DNA of 64,000 nt from Flavobacterium anhuiense (GTDB lineage Bacteria > Bacteroidota > Bacteroidia > Flavobacteriales > Flavobacteriaceae), in assembly GCF_004151235.1 (NCBI RefSeq), contig NZ_JUIV01000019.1:35626-99625 (forward strand), in the 5' to 3' direction. Below the pieces are notes generated by a model. That model was not told where the DNA came from and searched no databases. It saw only the letters and a list, made by a program, of their open reading frames with translations. Every line of letters starts with the position of its first letter. Within the stretch, counting starts at the first letter, position 1. Shown in pieces: positions 9,263 to 17,006 of the stretch. The position numbers and the translations under genes are program-made.

Positions 9263-9354
9263 GAATTATTTTATATGAATTTGTAAAGTTACCAAATTTT
9301 GTGATTATTTTTGAACCTTAACAAAATATTAAATTAAGATATTTAAATTATTTA

Positions 9355-10083
9355 ATGAAACTAATCAAACTCGATGCCATAGATTCGACAAATGACTTCC
9401 TAAAGGCTTTGGCAAGTCAAGATGAACTGGAGAATTTTACAACGGTAACAGCTGAAAATCAGACAAAAGGGAAGGGGCAAGTAGGAGGCGTATGGAAGAC
9501 TGAAGCTGGTAAAAACTTAACTATGAGCGTTTTGATTAAAGATTTTCTCTTTAGTAACGAAGAAGTTTTCAATTTAAGTCTCATTGTGTCTTTATCGGTT
9601 GCAGAGGTTTTAAAAACATTAAATATTCCTGATATTTGTATAAAATGGCCAAACGACATTCTGTCATATAATAAGAAATTGGTTGGCATATTAATCGAAA
9701 ATACCTTAAAAAGCGATGGCAGAATCGTGTCAGTGGCTGGAATCGGAATCAATGTCAATCAAACCGATTTTACTGAATTGCCAACTGCTTCTTCAATGGC
9801 AGTAATTGCAGGTACATCTTTCAATAAAGAAGAATTGGCAGTATTAATTGTAGAAAAGTTAAAAGAGAAAATCCAATTTTGGGATATCTCAGCACAGACT
9901 TTTTGGGACGATTATTTCAATTTTTTATTTAAAATAGGAGTTCCAACAGCATTTAGAGATAACAATAATCAAGACTTTATGGGAATCATTCAGGGTGTTT
10001 CTCCAATTGGTAAGCTACAGGTTTTGCTAGAAGATGATTCGATTGCTGAATTTGAGATTAAGGAAGTTAAAATGCTTTATTGA
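9355..10083 (+). CDS. birA: Biotin--[acetyl-CoA-carboxylase] ligase
   Basis: A 242-residue ligase without the N-terminal DNA-binding domain of E. coli BirA, so it should be an enzyme only and not the biotin repressor. The biotin and ATP loop (KGKGQVGGVW, about 38-47), the KWPNDI motif with the catalytic lysine, and VAGIGINVNQ are all present. It activates biotin with ATP and attaches it to the carrier lysine of biotin carboxylases. It diverges from rsfS. Its 3' side is followed by a palindromic GCACTGCAGTGC-type repeat and a terminator. Confidence 0.94.
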   Translation: MKLIKLDAIDSTNDFLKALASQDELENFTTVTAENQTKGKGQVGGVWKTEAGKNLTMSVLIKDFLFSNEEVFNLSLIVSLSVAEVLKTLNIPDICIKWPNDILSYNKKLVGILIENTLKSDGRIVSVAGIGINVNQTDFTELPTASSMAVIAGTSFNKEELAVLIVEKLKEKIQFWDISAQTFWDDYFNFLFKIGVPTAFRDNNNQDFMGIIQGVSPIGKLQVLLEDDSIAEFEIKEVKMLY

Positions 10084-10121
10084 GAGTTGCAAAGTAACAG
10101 AGAAGCAAAGTGACAAAGGTT

Positions 10122-10149
10122 TTCTGTAGAGACACACTGCAGTGCGTCC
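10122..10149. repeat. Palindromic repeat, CACTGCAGTG family (copy 1)
   Basis: The sequence TGTAGAGACACACTGCAGTG followed by CGTCCA is one copy of a palindromic element found four times in the window. Its centre is CTGCAG. This copy has partly decayed on the right side. Confidence 0.75.
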
Positions 10150-10205
10150 AGTATATTATTTTAGAACAAAAAAACTTCGTGCCTTAGCGTCTTCGTGGCA
10201 TTCAA

Positions 10206-10238
10206 AAAAAAAGCCCGATTTCATTAATCGGGCTTTCA
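10206..10238. terminator. Bidirectional terminator between birA and the SRPBCC gene
   Basis: The stem AAAGCCCGAT/ATCGGGCTTT has a 7-base loop, an A-run before it and T-rich sequence after it. It lies between two convergent genes. Just upstream is a TTCGTGCCTTAGCGTCTTCG-type dispersed repeat. Confidence 0.8.
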
Positions 10239-10269
10239 TTTATAATTCACAATTAATAATTTACCATTA

Positions 10270-10662
10270 TTAAAGCTTGTTCATATTGTTTGCTAAAGTT
10301 TCAATAAACTTACTGATTGGACCTTTAACCATCATTGCCATCATAGCATTGAATTCTCCTTCAAAAAATAATTGAACAGCACTTTCTGAATCAGAAACAG
10401 TGTCAATGTTTGAAGTTAGTGTAAACGGAAGTTTATCACTTGCAGCACCCAAAACAATTTTGTTTGGAGCTACTTTATCTTTCATTTTTAATTTGATTTC
10501 CGGCATCCCTTTCAATCCAAAAATAAAAGCGTCTTCGCCAGTCACTTCAAATTTAGCGATATTGTCTGGCATTAATTTTTCGAAATTCTTTACGTCAGTC
10601 AGTTGATCAAATAGATCCTGAGCCGATTTCTGAACAGTAACTTTTGGACTTTCTAAGTTCAT
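10270..10662 (-). CDS. SRPBCC (START-like) family protein
   Basis: A 130-residue protein with the START-like, Bet v1-type pattern: an N-terminal strand (SPKVTVQKSAQDLFDQLTDVKNFEKLMPDNI), a central beta region and a long C-terminal helix (SKFIETLANNMNKL). This fold makes a deep hydrophobic pocket for small ligands, but neither ligand nor reaction can be named from the sequence. It lies 97 bases downstream of pyrE on the same strand. The gap contains a CGCAAAGTGCGCAAGG-type intergenic repeat, so co-transcription is possible but not certain. Confidence 0.75.
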   Translation of the reverse strand: MNLESPKVTVQKSAQDLFDQLTDVKNFEKLMPDNIAKFEVTGEDAFIFGLKGMPEIKLKMKDKVAPNKIVLGAASDKLPFTLTSNIDTVSDSESAVQLFFEGEFNAMMAMMVKGPISKFIETLANNMNKL

Positions 10663-10759
10663 ATTGTTTTTTGTTTGTTTTGTTTTTTACCGCAAAGTGC
10701 GCAAGGTTTTTTTATGTTGCTTGACTTTATTTAAGTTCGCAAAGCTGAAATCTAAAATC

Positions 10760-11404
10760 TTACTCCTGTCCCCAAGTCGATGGGCTTACGCTCCATTCTT
10801 GAAGAGTAGATTGCTGATCTTCTGTGATATATTGTTTCTGAACTGCTAAATCTAATAGGTTTTCGTAGTTGCTTAAAGTGAATAAATCAACATTAGCTTC
10901 TTTGAAGTTTTCTTCGGCAACGCCAAAACCATAAGTAAACACAGCCGCCATACCTTTAATATTTGCACCTTCGCTTCTTAAAGCTTCAACAGCCATCAAA
11001 CTGCTTTTTCCAGTACTAATTAAATCTTCAACAACCACAACATTTTGTCCTTTTTGTAAAAAACCTTCCACTTGGTTTTGTCTACCATGTTTTTTAGGTT
11101 CAGGACGCACATATACGAACGGAAGGCCTAAACTTTCGGCAACCAAAATTCCAACTCCAATGGCTCCAGTAGCAACACCAGCAATAACATCAGGTTTTCC
11201 AAATTGTTTTTCGATATTTTTAGCAAACTCATCACGAACATAGTTTCTGATGCTCGGAAATGAAAGAATTAACCTATTATCACAGTAAATAGGAGATTTC
11301 CAACCAGAAGCCCATGTAAAAGGATTTTCGGGATTCAATTTAATTGCATTTATTTGCAAAAGCAATTCGGCTGTTTTTTCGGCAGTATCTTTATTAAAAA
11401 TCAT
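10760..11404 (-). CDS. pyrE: Orotate phosphoribosyltransferase
   Basis: An enzyme of about 214 residues starting MIFNKDTAEKTAELLLQINA. The PRPP-binding loop VVVVEDLISTGKSS is present, along with GVATGAIGVG and the flexible lysine loop region PKKHGRQN. It adds ribose-5-phosphate to orotate in pyrimidine synthesis. A longer frame begins 11 codons upstream, but the internal ATG is preferred because a perfect promoter (TTTG-N17-TACATTTG) ends four bases before it. The transcript would then be leaderless. The start codon is only 7 bases from that of the divergent NUDIX gene. Confidence 0.95.
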   Translation of the reverse strand: MIFNKDTAEKTAELLLQINAIKLNPENPFTWASGWKSPIYCDNRLILSFPSIRNYVRDEFAKNIEKQFGKPDVIAGVATGAIGVGILVAESLGLPFVYVRPEPKKHGRQNQVEGFLQKGQNVVVVEDLISTGKSSLMAVEALRSEGANIKGMAAVFTYGFGVAEENFKEANVDLFTLSNYENLLDLAVQKQYITEDQQSTLQEWSVSPSTWGQE

Positions 11405-11408
11405 AATA

Positions 11409-11437
11409 CAAATGTATAAAGTTTTTGTAAACGACAA
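11409..11437 (-). promoter_or_regulatory. pyrE promoter, TTTG-N17-TACATTTG
   Basis: On the minus strand a TTTG (-33) is followed after 17 bases by TACATTTG (-7), which fits the Bacteroidota consensus TTTG / TAnnTTTG exactly. The -7 box ends four bases before the pyrE ATG and contains the start codon of the divergent NUDIX gene. Confidence 0.7.
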
Positions 11438-12050
11438 ACCACTTTTTTTGACAAATGAAATCTCAAAGGAAACAGATTTCCAATTGTTCTTGTTGGAGAG
11501 TATTGATATCGAACAGCTTATTATAAAAATTTTTCAAAATAAAATTCAAAAAGCTATTCTATATCATCCCGACGAAAGTGAGATGATGAAAACTCTAAAA
11601 GCCAAAATTCCGGTAAATAAAGCGGGCGGAGGCTTTGTCTATAACAAAAAGGGCGAAGTCTTGTTTATCTTTAGAAACGGAAAATGGGATCTGCCAAAAG
11701 GCGGAATCGAGAAAGGGGAAGACATTGAAGCGACGGCTATGCGTGAGGTAGAGGAGGAGACAGGAGTAAACCAGCTTCGTATTACGAACAAACTTCAAAA
11801 AACCTATCATATCTTTAAACGCAACGGAAAATACAAACTTAAAATCACGCATTGGTTCGAAATGTTTTCCGATTTTGAAGGAACACCACACGGACAATTA
11901 GAAGAAGGAATCGAAAAAGTAGCGTGGTTAAACCCAGAACAAATCAAAGAAGCGCTTAAAAACTCTTACGAAAACATTAAATTATTGTTTGAAGAAGAAA
12001 AAAAAGTTCCAGTAGATTTAAAGACAAAGAAAGAAAACTTAGAATCTTAA
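11412..12050 (+). CDS. NUDIX hydrolase
   Basis: A 212-residue protein with a complete Nudix box at residues 97-118 (GGIEKGEDIEATAMREVEEE plus TG), matching GX5EX7REUXEEXGU. An N-terminal extension of about 65 residues of unknown fold comes first. The box binds Mg and cleaves nucleoside-diphosphate-X compounds; the substrate is unknown. The C-terminal 40 residues include FEDFEGT-like and lysine-rich stretches seen in many flavobacterial relatives. Its last codons and stop are formed by the TTAGAATCTTAA-type intergenic repeat. The promoter must lie inside the divergent pyrE gene, where TATCTTTA is a near match to the -7 box. Confidence 0.92.
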   Translation: MYKVFVNDKPLFLTNEISKETDFQLFLLESIDIEQLIIKIFQNKIQKAILYHPDESEMMKTLKAKIPVNKAGGGFVYNKKGEVLFIFRNGKWDLPKGGIEKGEDIEATAMREVEEETGVNQLRITNKLQKTYHIFKRNGKYKLKITHWFEMFSDFEGTPHGQLEEGIEKVAWLNPEQIKEALKNSYENIKLLFEEEKKVPVDLKTKKENLES

Positions 12051-12086
12051 AAACTTAGAACCTTAGCATCTCAGAATCTTAGATTA
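12039..12086. repeat. TTAG-type degenerate 10-mer repeat
   Basis: Four to five imperfect units of the type CTTAGAATCT, CTTAGAACCT, TAGCATCTCA, GAATCTTAGA run through the NUDIX stop codon. The same family recurs at 22202-22225, 23456-23493 and 45350-45385. Confidence 0.7.
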
Positions 12087-12101
12087 GGACGTGCCACCAA
12101 T

Positions 12102-12146
12102 AAAAAAAAGACCCAATCAACTTTGCGTTCATTGGGTCTTTTTTTT
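12102..12146. terminator. Bidirectional terminator, NUDIX / receiver gene
   Basis: The perfect stem AAAAAAAAGACCCAAT/ATTGGGTCTTTTTTTT has a 13-base loop. It lies between convergent genes and works on both strands by its flanking A- and T-runs. Confidence 0.88.
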
Positions 12147-12148
12147 AT

Positions 12149-12201
12149 TGCTGTCGGGCTATCCGCGCTACTTTGGTAGCTTGCTTCTATCCCTCACGCA
12201 G
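12149..12201 (-). repeat. GATAGAAGC...GCGGATAGC structured repeat (copy 1)
   Basis: On the minus strand it reads GAGGGATAGAAGC, an internal hairpin (AAGCTACCAAAGTAGC), then GCGGATAGCCCGACAGC. It lies just 3' of the receiver-like gene in the same orientation. Related copies are at 15339-15395 and 24585-24665. Confidence 0.7.
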
Positions 12202-12209
12202 GAGAAATA

Positions 12210-12545
12210 CTAACCTTTCAAATGTTTAATATAATTATCAAGCAAACTTTGAATTTGTACACTTGCAACAGGATTGGCAGAATGGACATTAAACTTCAAA
12301 TCACTTAAATCTAATCCAGATTCGTAAACAAGCCATTTGGCACAAGCATAACCATCTTCTGCGATATTATCATTTTCGTCGAGCCCTAGATCATTGTCGA
12401 AACTAATTAATTCAGGAAGTCCTTTTTCTGAAATTGCTTTTTTGAAATCAAGAAAATTCCTGACAATAACGAAATCGTCATCGGTCAAGTTTTTGTAAAC
12501 CATTTGAACATCTCGTAAATCGTCAAGAAAAAGTTTGTATGACAT
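12210..12545 (-). CDS. Cyclic-phosphate-processing receiver-like domain protein
   Basis: A 111-residue single-domain protein. It begins with KLFLDDLR (4-11), then has LISFDNDLG (47-54) and ends with VHSANPV (87-93). This LDD / FDxDLG / HSAN set matches the receiver-like domain that has been proposed to process cyclic phosphates in nucleic-acid or nucleotide conflict and repair systems, and which differs from phospho-accepting receivers. No kinase or output domain is present. It starts about 20 bases after a DUF6882-like gene, so the two may be co-transcribed. The function is a family-based proposal. Confidence 0.72.
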   Translation of the reverse strand: MSYKLFLDDLRDVQMVYKNLTDDDFVIVRNFLDFKKAISEKGLPELISFDNDLGLDENDNIAEDGYACAKWLVYESGLDLSDLKFNVHSANPVASVQIQSLLDNYIKHLKG

Positions 12546-12565
12546 CTGTCTAAATTTTATTAATC

Positions 12566-13303
12566 TTAAGAATTGCCATTTAAACTGGTCAAAAGATTAT
12601 GTTGGTTGAAAACAGCATTAATCACATTATAATTTTTTTCTGCTTTAACTTCATTTCCATTTACTGCCAATTCATACCCTTTTTGCGAAAGATAATTGAT
12701 AAAAGCATCTTTATGGTTTACAATGTCAAACGTCGAAATCAATTCTGGAAAAACAGTCAAAATTCTTGATAATTCCTCACTTTCGGTATTGTCAATCGCA
12801 TCATCTTTAAGTGTAACAACCATTGTCCCTTGACCGTAATTTCCAAGATAATAACCGCTCAAATTGAACATTGTAGTAGCAATCATTCCAATAAGATGTA
12901 AATCATTTGGAACAGCATCAAATTTTCCAACACTTAATAAATCAATATTGTTTTCTTCTCCGTATTGCTTTAATGAAAGTGCTTGTTGCATAACAGATTC
13001 TGCATAGCCGCCTGCTTTGTTGTCCCAAAGCCAAAGCCAAGTTTCTGACGAATGCGAAAACGAACCCAAAACCTGCATTGGAAAAGTAAGATCATCACCA
13101 AAAGTAATTTCTTCTGCGTCCATATTGACATTCCAAGAGAGCCCGCCTGTTACATTGTATAGATTTCTTTGTTTTTCTAAGGCAAGAGCGCCATATTTTT
13201 CTAAAAAATCATTTTCAGAAGTAAAACTGATCGTGTGATTATTTTGAATACTTGTTGAAGCTGTTTCTTCTTTCTTTTTGAAGAGATTATTAAATATTCC
13301 CAT
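12566..13303 (-). CDS. DUF6882-like protein
   Basis: A 245-residue soluble protein. The segment TFPMQVLGSFSHSSETWLWLWDNK (about 73-96) and the following alpha-helical part resemble DUF6882 proteins, which lack a known function. The lysine-rich N-terminus (MGIFNNLFKKKEE) is typical of small cytosolic accessory proteins in this group. It lies upstream of the receiver-like gene with about 20 bases between, so they may form a two-gene unit. I cannot assign a reaction. Confidence 0.65.
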   Translation of the reverse strand: MGIFNNLFKKKEETASTSIQNNHTISFTSENDFLEKYGALALEKQRNLYNVTGGLSWNVNMDAEEITFGDDLTFPMQVLGSFSHSSETWLWLWDNKAGGYAESVMQQALSLKQYGEENNIDLLSVGKFDAVPNDLHLIGMIATTMFNLSGYYLGNYGQGTMVVTLKDDAIDNTESEELSRILTVFPELISTFDIVNHKDAFINYLSQKGYELAVNGNEVKAEKNYNVINAVFNQHNLLTSLNGNS

Positions 13304-13654
13304 TTCTTTTGGCTTTTATTGTTGCAAATAGTATTGTTTTCAAATATATGATTTAAAAAATAAGTAAGAAAATAATTAATAGTGTCTTTTACTGATATGT
13401 AGAAATTGAACTTATAAATTCATAGAATGTTAGATTGTGAATCGGATAGATTTAATCATTTTACTAATCAGAGAAAACGCATTTCTTAATTTTTAGCATT
13501 GATTTTAAAAATTAAATGCAAAAACTACTTTGAAATGAGGAAAGCCGTAATTATAATACAAACCGATTAAATAATTTTGGCAATGTTTATAACACATCGA
13601 TTAATTACAATAAACCAAAACAGAAACATTTCTATAAATCTAACCTAATTAAAA
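13304..13654. other. Intergenic region, 351 bases
   Basis: An A+T-rich divergent region between the DUF6882-like gene and the GLUG lipoprotein gene. A TAATTTTG -7-like box (13572-13579) could drive the lipoprotein gene with a leader of about 70 bases. I see no further gene, tRNA or strong repeat. Confidence 0.6.
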
Positions 13655-15232
13655 ATGCTAAAAAAAAGAAAATCTACTGTATCGTTTTGTAAATATGTGA
13701 CTATGCTTGCATTATTTATTACTGTCGGGTATTCATGTTCCAGTGATGAACCTGTAAATGAAGGACCAACCACTAGCAGTTCTAAAGAAATTACTGCATT
13801 CTCGTTTGTAGACCCTGCAGTAACAGGTACAATTAACGAAAAAGAACATACAATAACAGTTGTATTTCCTGCTGATGTTGACTTAACTAGTCTAGCAGCT
13901 ACTTTTACAACGACAGGAGCTAAAGTTACTGTAGGTTCTGTTAAACAGATTAGTGGCACTACCAAAAATGATTTTAGTAAGGCGATCACATACACCGTTA
14001 CTGCTGAAGACGGAAGTACACAAGACTATACTATTGCGCCTCCTAACTCAGCTGATGTGCTTGGTTTTACTTTTGAGGGAGATAACTCGCAGATATATTG
14101 GGAATTACCTGCGCTTAAAGAAGGAGAAAATGTTTTTTATAACGCTCCTGCTAATATTGAATTTATTACTGGATTCCCAATTTTGCCAGCTGGTGCAGAA
14201 ATGACAGAAGGTGGGAGTAATGAAGAAAGCGATTATAATTCAACAGGGTTTACTTTTACTATTACAGCCGCTGATGGTAAAACTAAAAAGACGTATACAA
14301 TTAAAATACCAGCTTACGACAAGATTACAAATCCTTATGGTATTTATACTCCAGAACATCTTTGGATGCCAAATTCGTATCTTACTAGTAGTTTTAAACT
14401 GATGAATGATATTACAATGCCAGATGTAAATGGTACAGATTACGAAATTGGAGAAAATTACGCAAATCAAGGTTGGAATTCTATTGGGAATTTTAATACT
14501 TTCCAAGGAATTATAGATGGAGATGGTCACGTTGTTAAAAATTTGACGATTAAACGTGGAAGTGCAGAAGATATAGGATTTATTTCTGTATTAGGAGCCA
14601 AAGGCGTTGTTAAAAATCTTGGGCTTGTTTCAGTAAATATTACAGGTGGCGGGAATGTAGGCGCATTGGTAGGTAATAATCAAGGAGGGACAATATCGCA
14701 TTGTTTTTCAACTGGAAAAGTTGTACTAACAGGTCTTTCGGTTCAAAAACATGTAGGTGGTTTAGTTGGAATTAACAATGATGAAAATGGAAGACCAAGT
14801 AAGCTTTCAAACAGCTATAGCACTGTTAATGTTGAAGCTGGGGGCGACTCGTTTGCTGGTGGTTTAGTAGGTTACAATTATCTTTGTATTCTAGAAAATT
14901 GTTATGCTACAGGCTCTCTAACAGGAACCTATAAATATGGAGGAGCGCTTATAGGAAAGAATGCATGTGAAATCACTAATTGTTATGCTACAGGAAAAGT
15001 AGAAACAGGTGGTGGATTGGTTGGGTTTAATTTTAACTGGAGTTCTGCTCCGGATTGCTTTTGGGATATTCAAACTACAGGGCAATCAACCTCTGATGAT
15101 GGTGGCAAAGCGGTTGGTAAAACAACTGCCGAAATGAAAACAGGAACTCCTTATAATAGTACTTGGACAAGTGCTAATTGGAAATTTACAAGCGGAAAAT
15201 ATCCTACTTTAGTGGGACTTGGCGGTCAATAA
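13655..15232 (+). CDS. Surface lipoprotein with DUF5018-like domain and GLUG repeats
   Basis: A 525-residue predicted lipoprotein (VGYSC, C28). After the anchor come two beta-sandwich stretches that each end in a DGxTQDYTI/DGKTKKTYTI pattern, as in DUF5018-like surface domains. Residues of about 300-470 carry GLUG-type repeats: GALVGNNQGGTISHCFSTGK, GGLVGINN, GGLVGYNY, GGALIGKN, GGLVGFNF, each followed by a CYATG- or CFSTG-like turn. GLUG repeats form a beta-helix-like fold seen in adhesins and secreted proteins. The cysteine in each turn is notable. It probably lies on the outer surface as an adhesive or binding protein. It is monocistronic, with its own promoter and terminator. Confidence 0.8.
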   Translation: MLKKRKSTVSFCKYVTMLALFITVGYSCSSDEPVNEGPTTSSSKEITAFSFVDPAVTGTINEKEHTITVVFPADVDLTSLAATFTTTGAKVTVGSVKQISGTTKNDFSKAITYTVTAEDGSTQDYTIAPPNSADVLGFTFEGDNSQIYWELPALKEGENVFYNAPANIEFITGFPILPAGAEMTEGGSNEESDYNSTGFTFTITAADGKTKKTYTIKIPAYDKITNPYGIYTPEHLWMPNSYLTSSFKLMNDITMPDVNGTDYEIGENYANQGWNSIGNFNTFQGIIDGDGHVVKNLTIKRGSAEDIGFISVLGAKGVVKNLGLVSVNITGGGNVGALVGNNQGGTISHCFSTGKVVLTGLSVQKHVGGLVGINNDENGRPSKLSNSYSTVNVEAGGDSFAGGLVGYNYLCILENCYATGSLTGTYKYGGALIGKNACEITNCYATGKVETGGGLVGFNFNWSSAPDCFWDIQTTGQSTSDDGGKAVGKTTAEMKTGTPYNSTWTSANWKFTSGKYPTLVGLGGQ

Positions 15233-15249
15233 AAATATTACTATAAATT

Positions 15250-15287
15250 AAAAACCTCGTAAGACATTTGCTTACGAGGTTTTTTTT
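15250..15287 (+). terminator. Intrinsic terminator of the GLUG lipoprotein gene
   Basis: The perfect stem AAAACCTCGTAAG/CTTACGAGGTTTT with a 7-base loop and a T-run follows the stop codon by about 18 bases. Confidence 0.9.
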
Positions 15288-15338
15288 GTTACAGCATATC
15301 TTTGGCAACGAAAGTTGCTTTCATAGGATCTTTTTTAA

Positions 15339-15395
15339 TTGCTGTCGGGCTCTCGTATCCGTGGTGGTGGATTGGCTCTATCCCTCATGCCAGCA
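15339..15395 (-). repeat. GATAGAAGC...GCGGATAGC structured repeat (copy 2, diverged)
   Basis: On the minus strand it reads GCATGAGGGATAGAGCC, a short CCACCACCAC centre, then GGATACGAGAGCCCGACAGC. It shares the ends of copy 1 and again lies 3' of a minus-strand gene in the same orientation. Confidence 0.6.
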
Positions 15396-15436
15396 CTTAG
15401 GTTTCAAAAGTTCTTTTTGTTTTTAGTTAAAACTTT

Positions 15437-15667
15437 TTATTCGCTATCCTCGTTTTTAATTCCTTTAAGCAGTGCGTAAATTGCCATTGCATGTCCTTGC
15501 CCTAAGCTAAAATCATTTTTAAGCCAGTTTACAATATCTCCAGCTTTTACTTCGGCTTTTAATTCTCCGTTTGCAGTAAATCCTTTTTGTTCAGCTAAAG
15601 TTCTAAACTCAGCTGGACCATTTCCTGTTTTTTCTTTGATTGTTTTTAGGTATCCCTGAAATGACAT
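15437..15667 (-). CDS. DUF4287 domain-containing protein
   Basis: A 76-residue protein starting MSFQGYLKTIKEKTGNGPAE, with GEIVNWLK-like (AGDIVNWLKNDF) and LGQGHAMAIYALLKG segments, the pattern of the DUF4287 family. That domain has an unknown function and is often found alone or fused to DUF5655. A short helical bundle is likely. It is monocistronic, and a structured repeat follows it. Confidence 0.85.
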   Translation of the reverse strand: MSFQGYLKTIKEKTGNGPAEFRTLAEQKGFTANGELKAEVKAGDIVNWLKNDFSLGQGHAMAIYALLKGIKNEDSE

Positions 15668-15796
15668 AAAATATAAGTTAGAAGTTAAGTGAAACGAAAA
15701 TACAAATTAAAAGTAGGATTAGTATTCGGTTTTTTAATTTATTTAGTTCAACTTAAATAAAACAACGATATAAATCATAGGGTTATTTGATATAAT

Positions 15797-15913
15797 TTAT
15801 TTGACCTTTTTATAAATTTTGTACAGCAAGTAAAATATTGCTATTGCAAAAAGCAAACAAAAAAATTGCCAAGCCATCAACGTATAATCGTAATCTTTTA
15901 TAACTGCATTCAT
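15797..15913 (-). CDS. Probable small membrane protein, 38 residues
   Basis: An ATG-initiated frame encodes a peptide with a charged N-terminus (MNAVIKDYDYTLM), one hydrophobic helix (about residues 13-31, AWQFFCLLFAIAIFYLLY) and a basic tail (KIYKKVK). The layout fits a single-pass inner-membrane microprotein with the tail in the cytoplasm. The start lies in a stretch with no competing gene on either strand. I recall similar short DYD-plus-WQ membrane peptides in flavobacterial genomes, but this is not verified. Confidence 0.5.
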   Translation of the reverse strand: MNAVIKDYDYTLMAWQFFCLLFAIAIFYLLYKIYKKVK

Positions 15914-16109
15914 AATGTATAAAGTTTCTGTTTTTACGGTTAAAAAAATAAAGTTAAGGTGCTTTAAATGACTTTTTTATTAATTATCAAAAAAGATATT
16001 TTAGAGAGCAAATTAAGACTTTTTTTTAATCTAATTTAACTTTGTCAAAGTTTAAAACTTTGACAAAGTTCTGTGGTTCAGGTTTAAAATTGCCAATATT
16101 TAAAAAAAA

Positions 16110-16400
16110 CATTCCGTTAGGAATGTCTCATTGGTAGAAAACGAAATATTGAATTATAGTTATACGTTCCGTAGGAACGTTTGATTGGTAATGCAGGTGT
16201 GTTATTTTCGTATAACAGGTGTCCCTACAGGACACAATGCGAAACAATATTTTTTTCTACCGACAAGATATTCCTAACGGAATATTAATCATTATAATTG
16301 ATGAAAATAATCCGATACAATTCGATCCGCTAGAAATGTCTGGTTGGTAAGAATTAAATTTGAATTATGTTTTTTCATTCCGTAGGAACGTTTGATTCAC
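16110..16400. repeat. Array of ATTCCGTAGGAAC-type repeats
   Basis: Six copies of a short element occur in 290 bases: ATTCCGTTAGGAATG, CGTTCCGTAGGAACG followed by TTTGATTGGTA, GTGTCCCTACAGGACAC, ATATTCCTAACGGAATAT (inverted), ATTCGATCCGCTAGAAATG and ATTCCGTAGGAACG followed by TTTGATTC. Each has a palindromic core, and several share a TTGGTA tail. Copies 3 and 4 are in the opposite orientation. This fills most of the gene-free stretch from 15914 to 16537. Confidence 0.8.
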
Positions 16401-16505
16401 GATTTGAATGCTCGTTTTAAAGGAATATTAAACATTAAAAAGAAAACTTACCATCAGAGAATCTCAGAAACTTAAAACTTATTTAATTTCATGTCTCAAA
16501 AATCG

Positions 16506-16513
16506 TACTTTTG
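16506..16513 (+). promoter_or_regulatory. -7 box TACTTTTG of the XRE gene
   Basis: A perfect match to the flavobacterial TAnnTTTG box, 24 bases before the chosen ATG. It also explains why the in-frame TTG overlapping the box is not the start. Confidence 0.55.
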
Positions 16514-16537
16514 TTTAATAAGCAATACATTACAATT

Positions 16538-16942
16538 ATGAGCACACTATCAAAACCAAGCCATATAGGAAGAAAAATAAGCCGAATTCGTGAACTTCGT
16601 GACATGAAGCAAGAAGCTTTGGCTCAGGCTTTAGGACTAAGCCAACAGGCAGTTTCTAACATAGAAAACAGTGAAAATGTTGATGACGAAAGACTTGCTG
16701 ATGTGGCAAAAGCTTTGGGAGTAACTGTAGAAGCTATAAAGAATTTTTCGGAAGAAAGTGTGTTCAATTATTTTAATACTTTTACTGATCAAAGCGCGGG
16801 AACTTTTAACAATAATTGTACTTTCAATCCGCTAGATAAATTAATTGAAGCTTACGAAGAAAATAAAAAGCTTTACGAACGCTTGGTTCAAGCTGAAAAA
16901 GATAAAGTGGAGTATTTAGAAAAAATATTGAAGGATAAATAA
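16538..16942 (+). CDS. XRE-family transcriptional regulator
   Basis: A 134-residue protein starting MSTLSKPSHIGRKISRIREL. Residues of about 10-65 form a Cro/C1-type helix-turn-helix (LRDMKQEALAQALGLSQQAVSNIE). A linker follows, then a C-terminal coiled-coil-like stretch (IEAYEENKKLYERLVQAEKD) likely to dimerise the protein. The upstream in-frame TTG is rejected because it lies inside the promoter box. The target genes are unknown. It has its own promoter and terminator. Relatives are common as single chromosomal regulators in this genus. Confidence 0.88.
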   Translation: MSTLSKPSHIGRKISRIRELRDMKQEALAQALGLSQQAVSNIENSENVDDERLADVAKALGVTVEAIKNFSEESVFNYFNTFTDQSAGTFNNNCTFNPLDKLIEAYEENKKLYERLVQAEKDKVEYLEKILKDK

Positions 16943-16965
16943 GTTTTTTTGTTCTTTCTGAAGGT

Positions 16966-17006
16966 TAAAAGCCTAATAAAACATTATATTTTATTAGGCT
17001 TTTTTG
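16966..17006 (+). terminator. Intrinsic terminator of the XRE gene
   Basis: The 15-bp stem AAAAGCCTAATAAAA/TTTTATTAGGCTTTT has a 7-base loop followed by a T-run. Confidence 0.88.

Noticed and set aside
16110..16400. CRISPR array
   Set aside because: Units are palindromic, in both orientations and diverged, with unequal spacing and no cas genes in the window.
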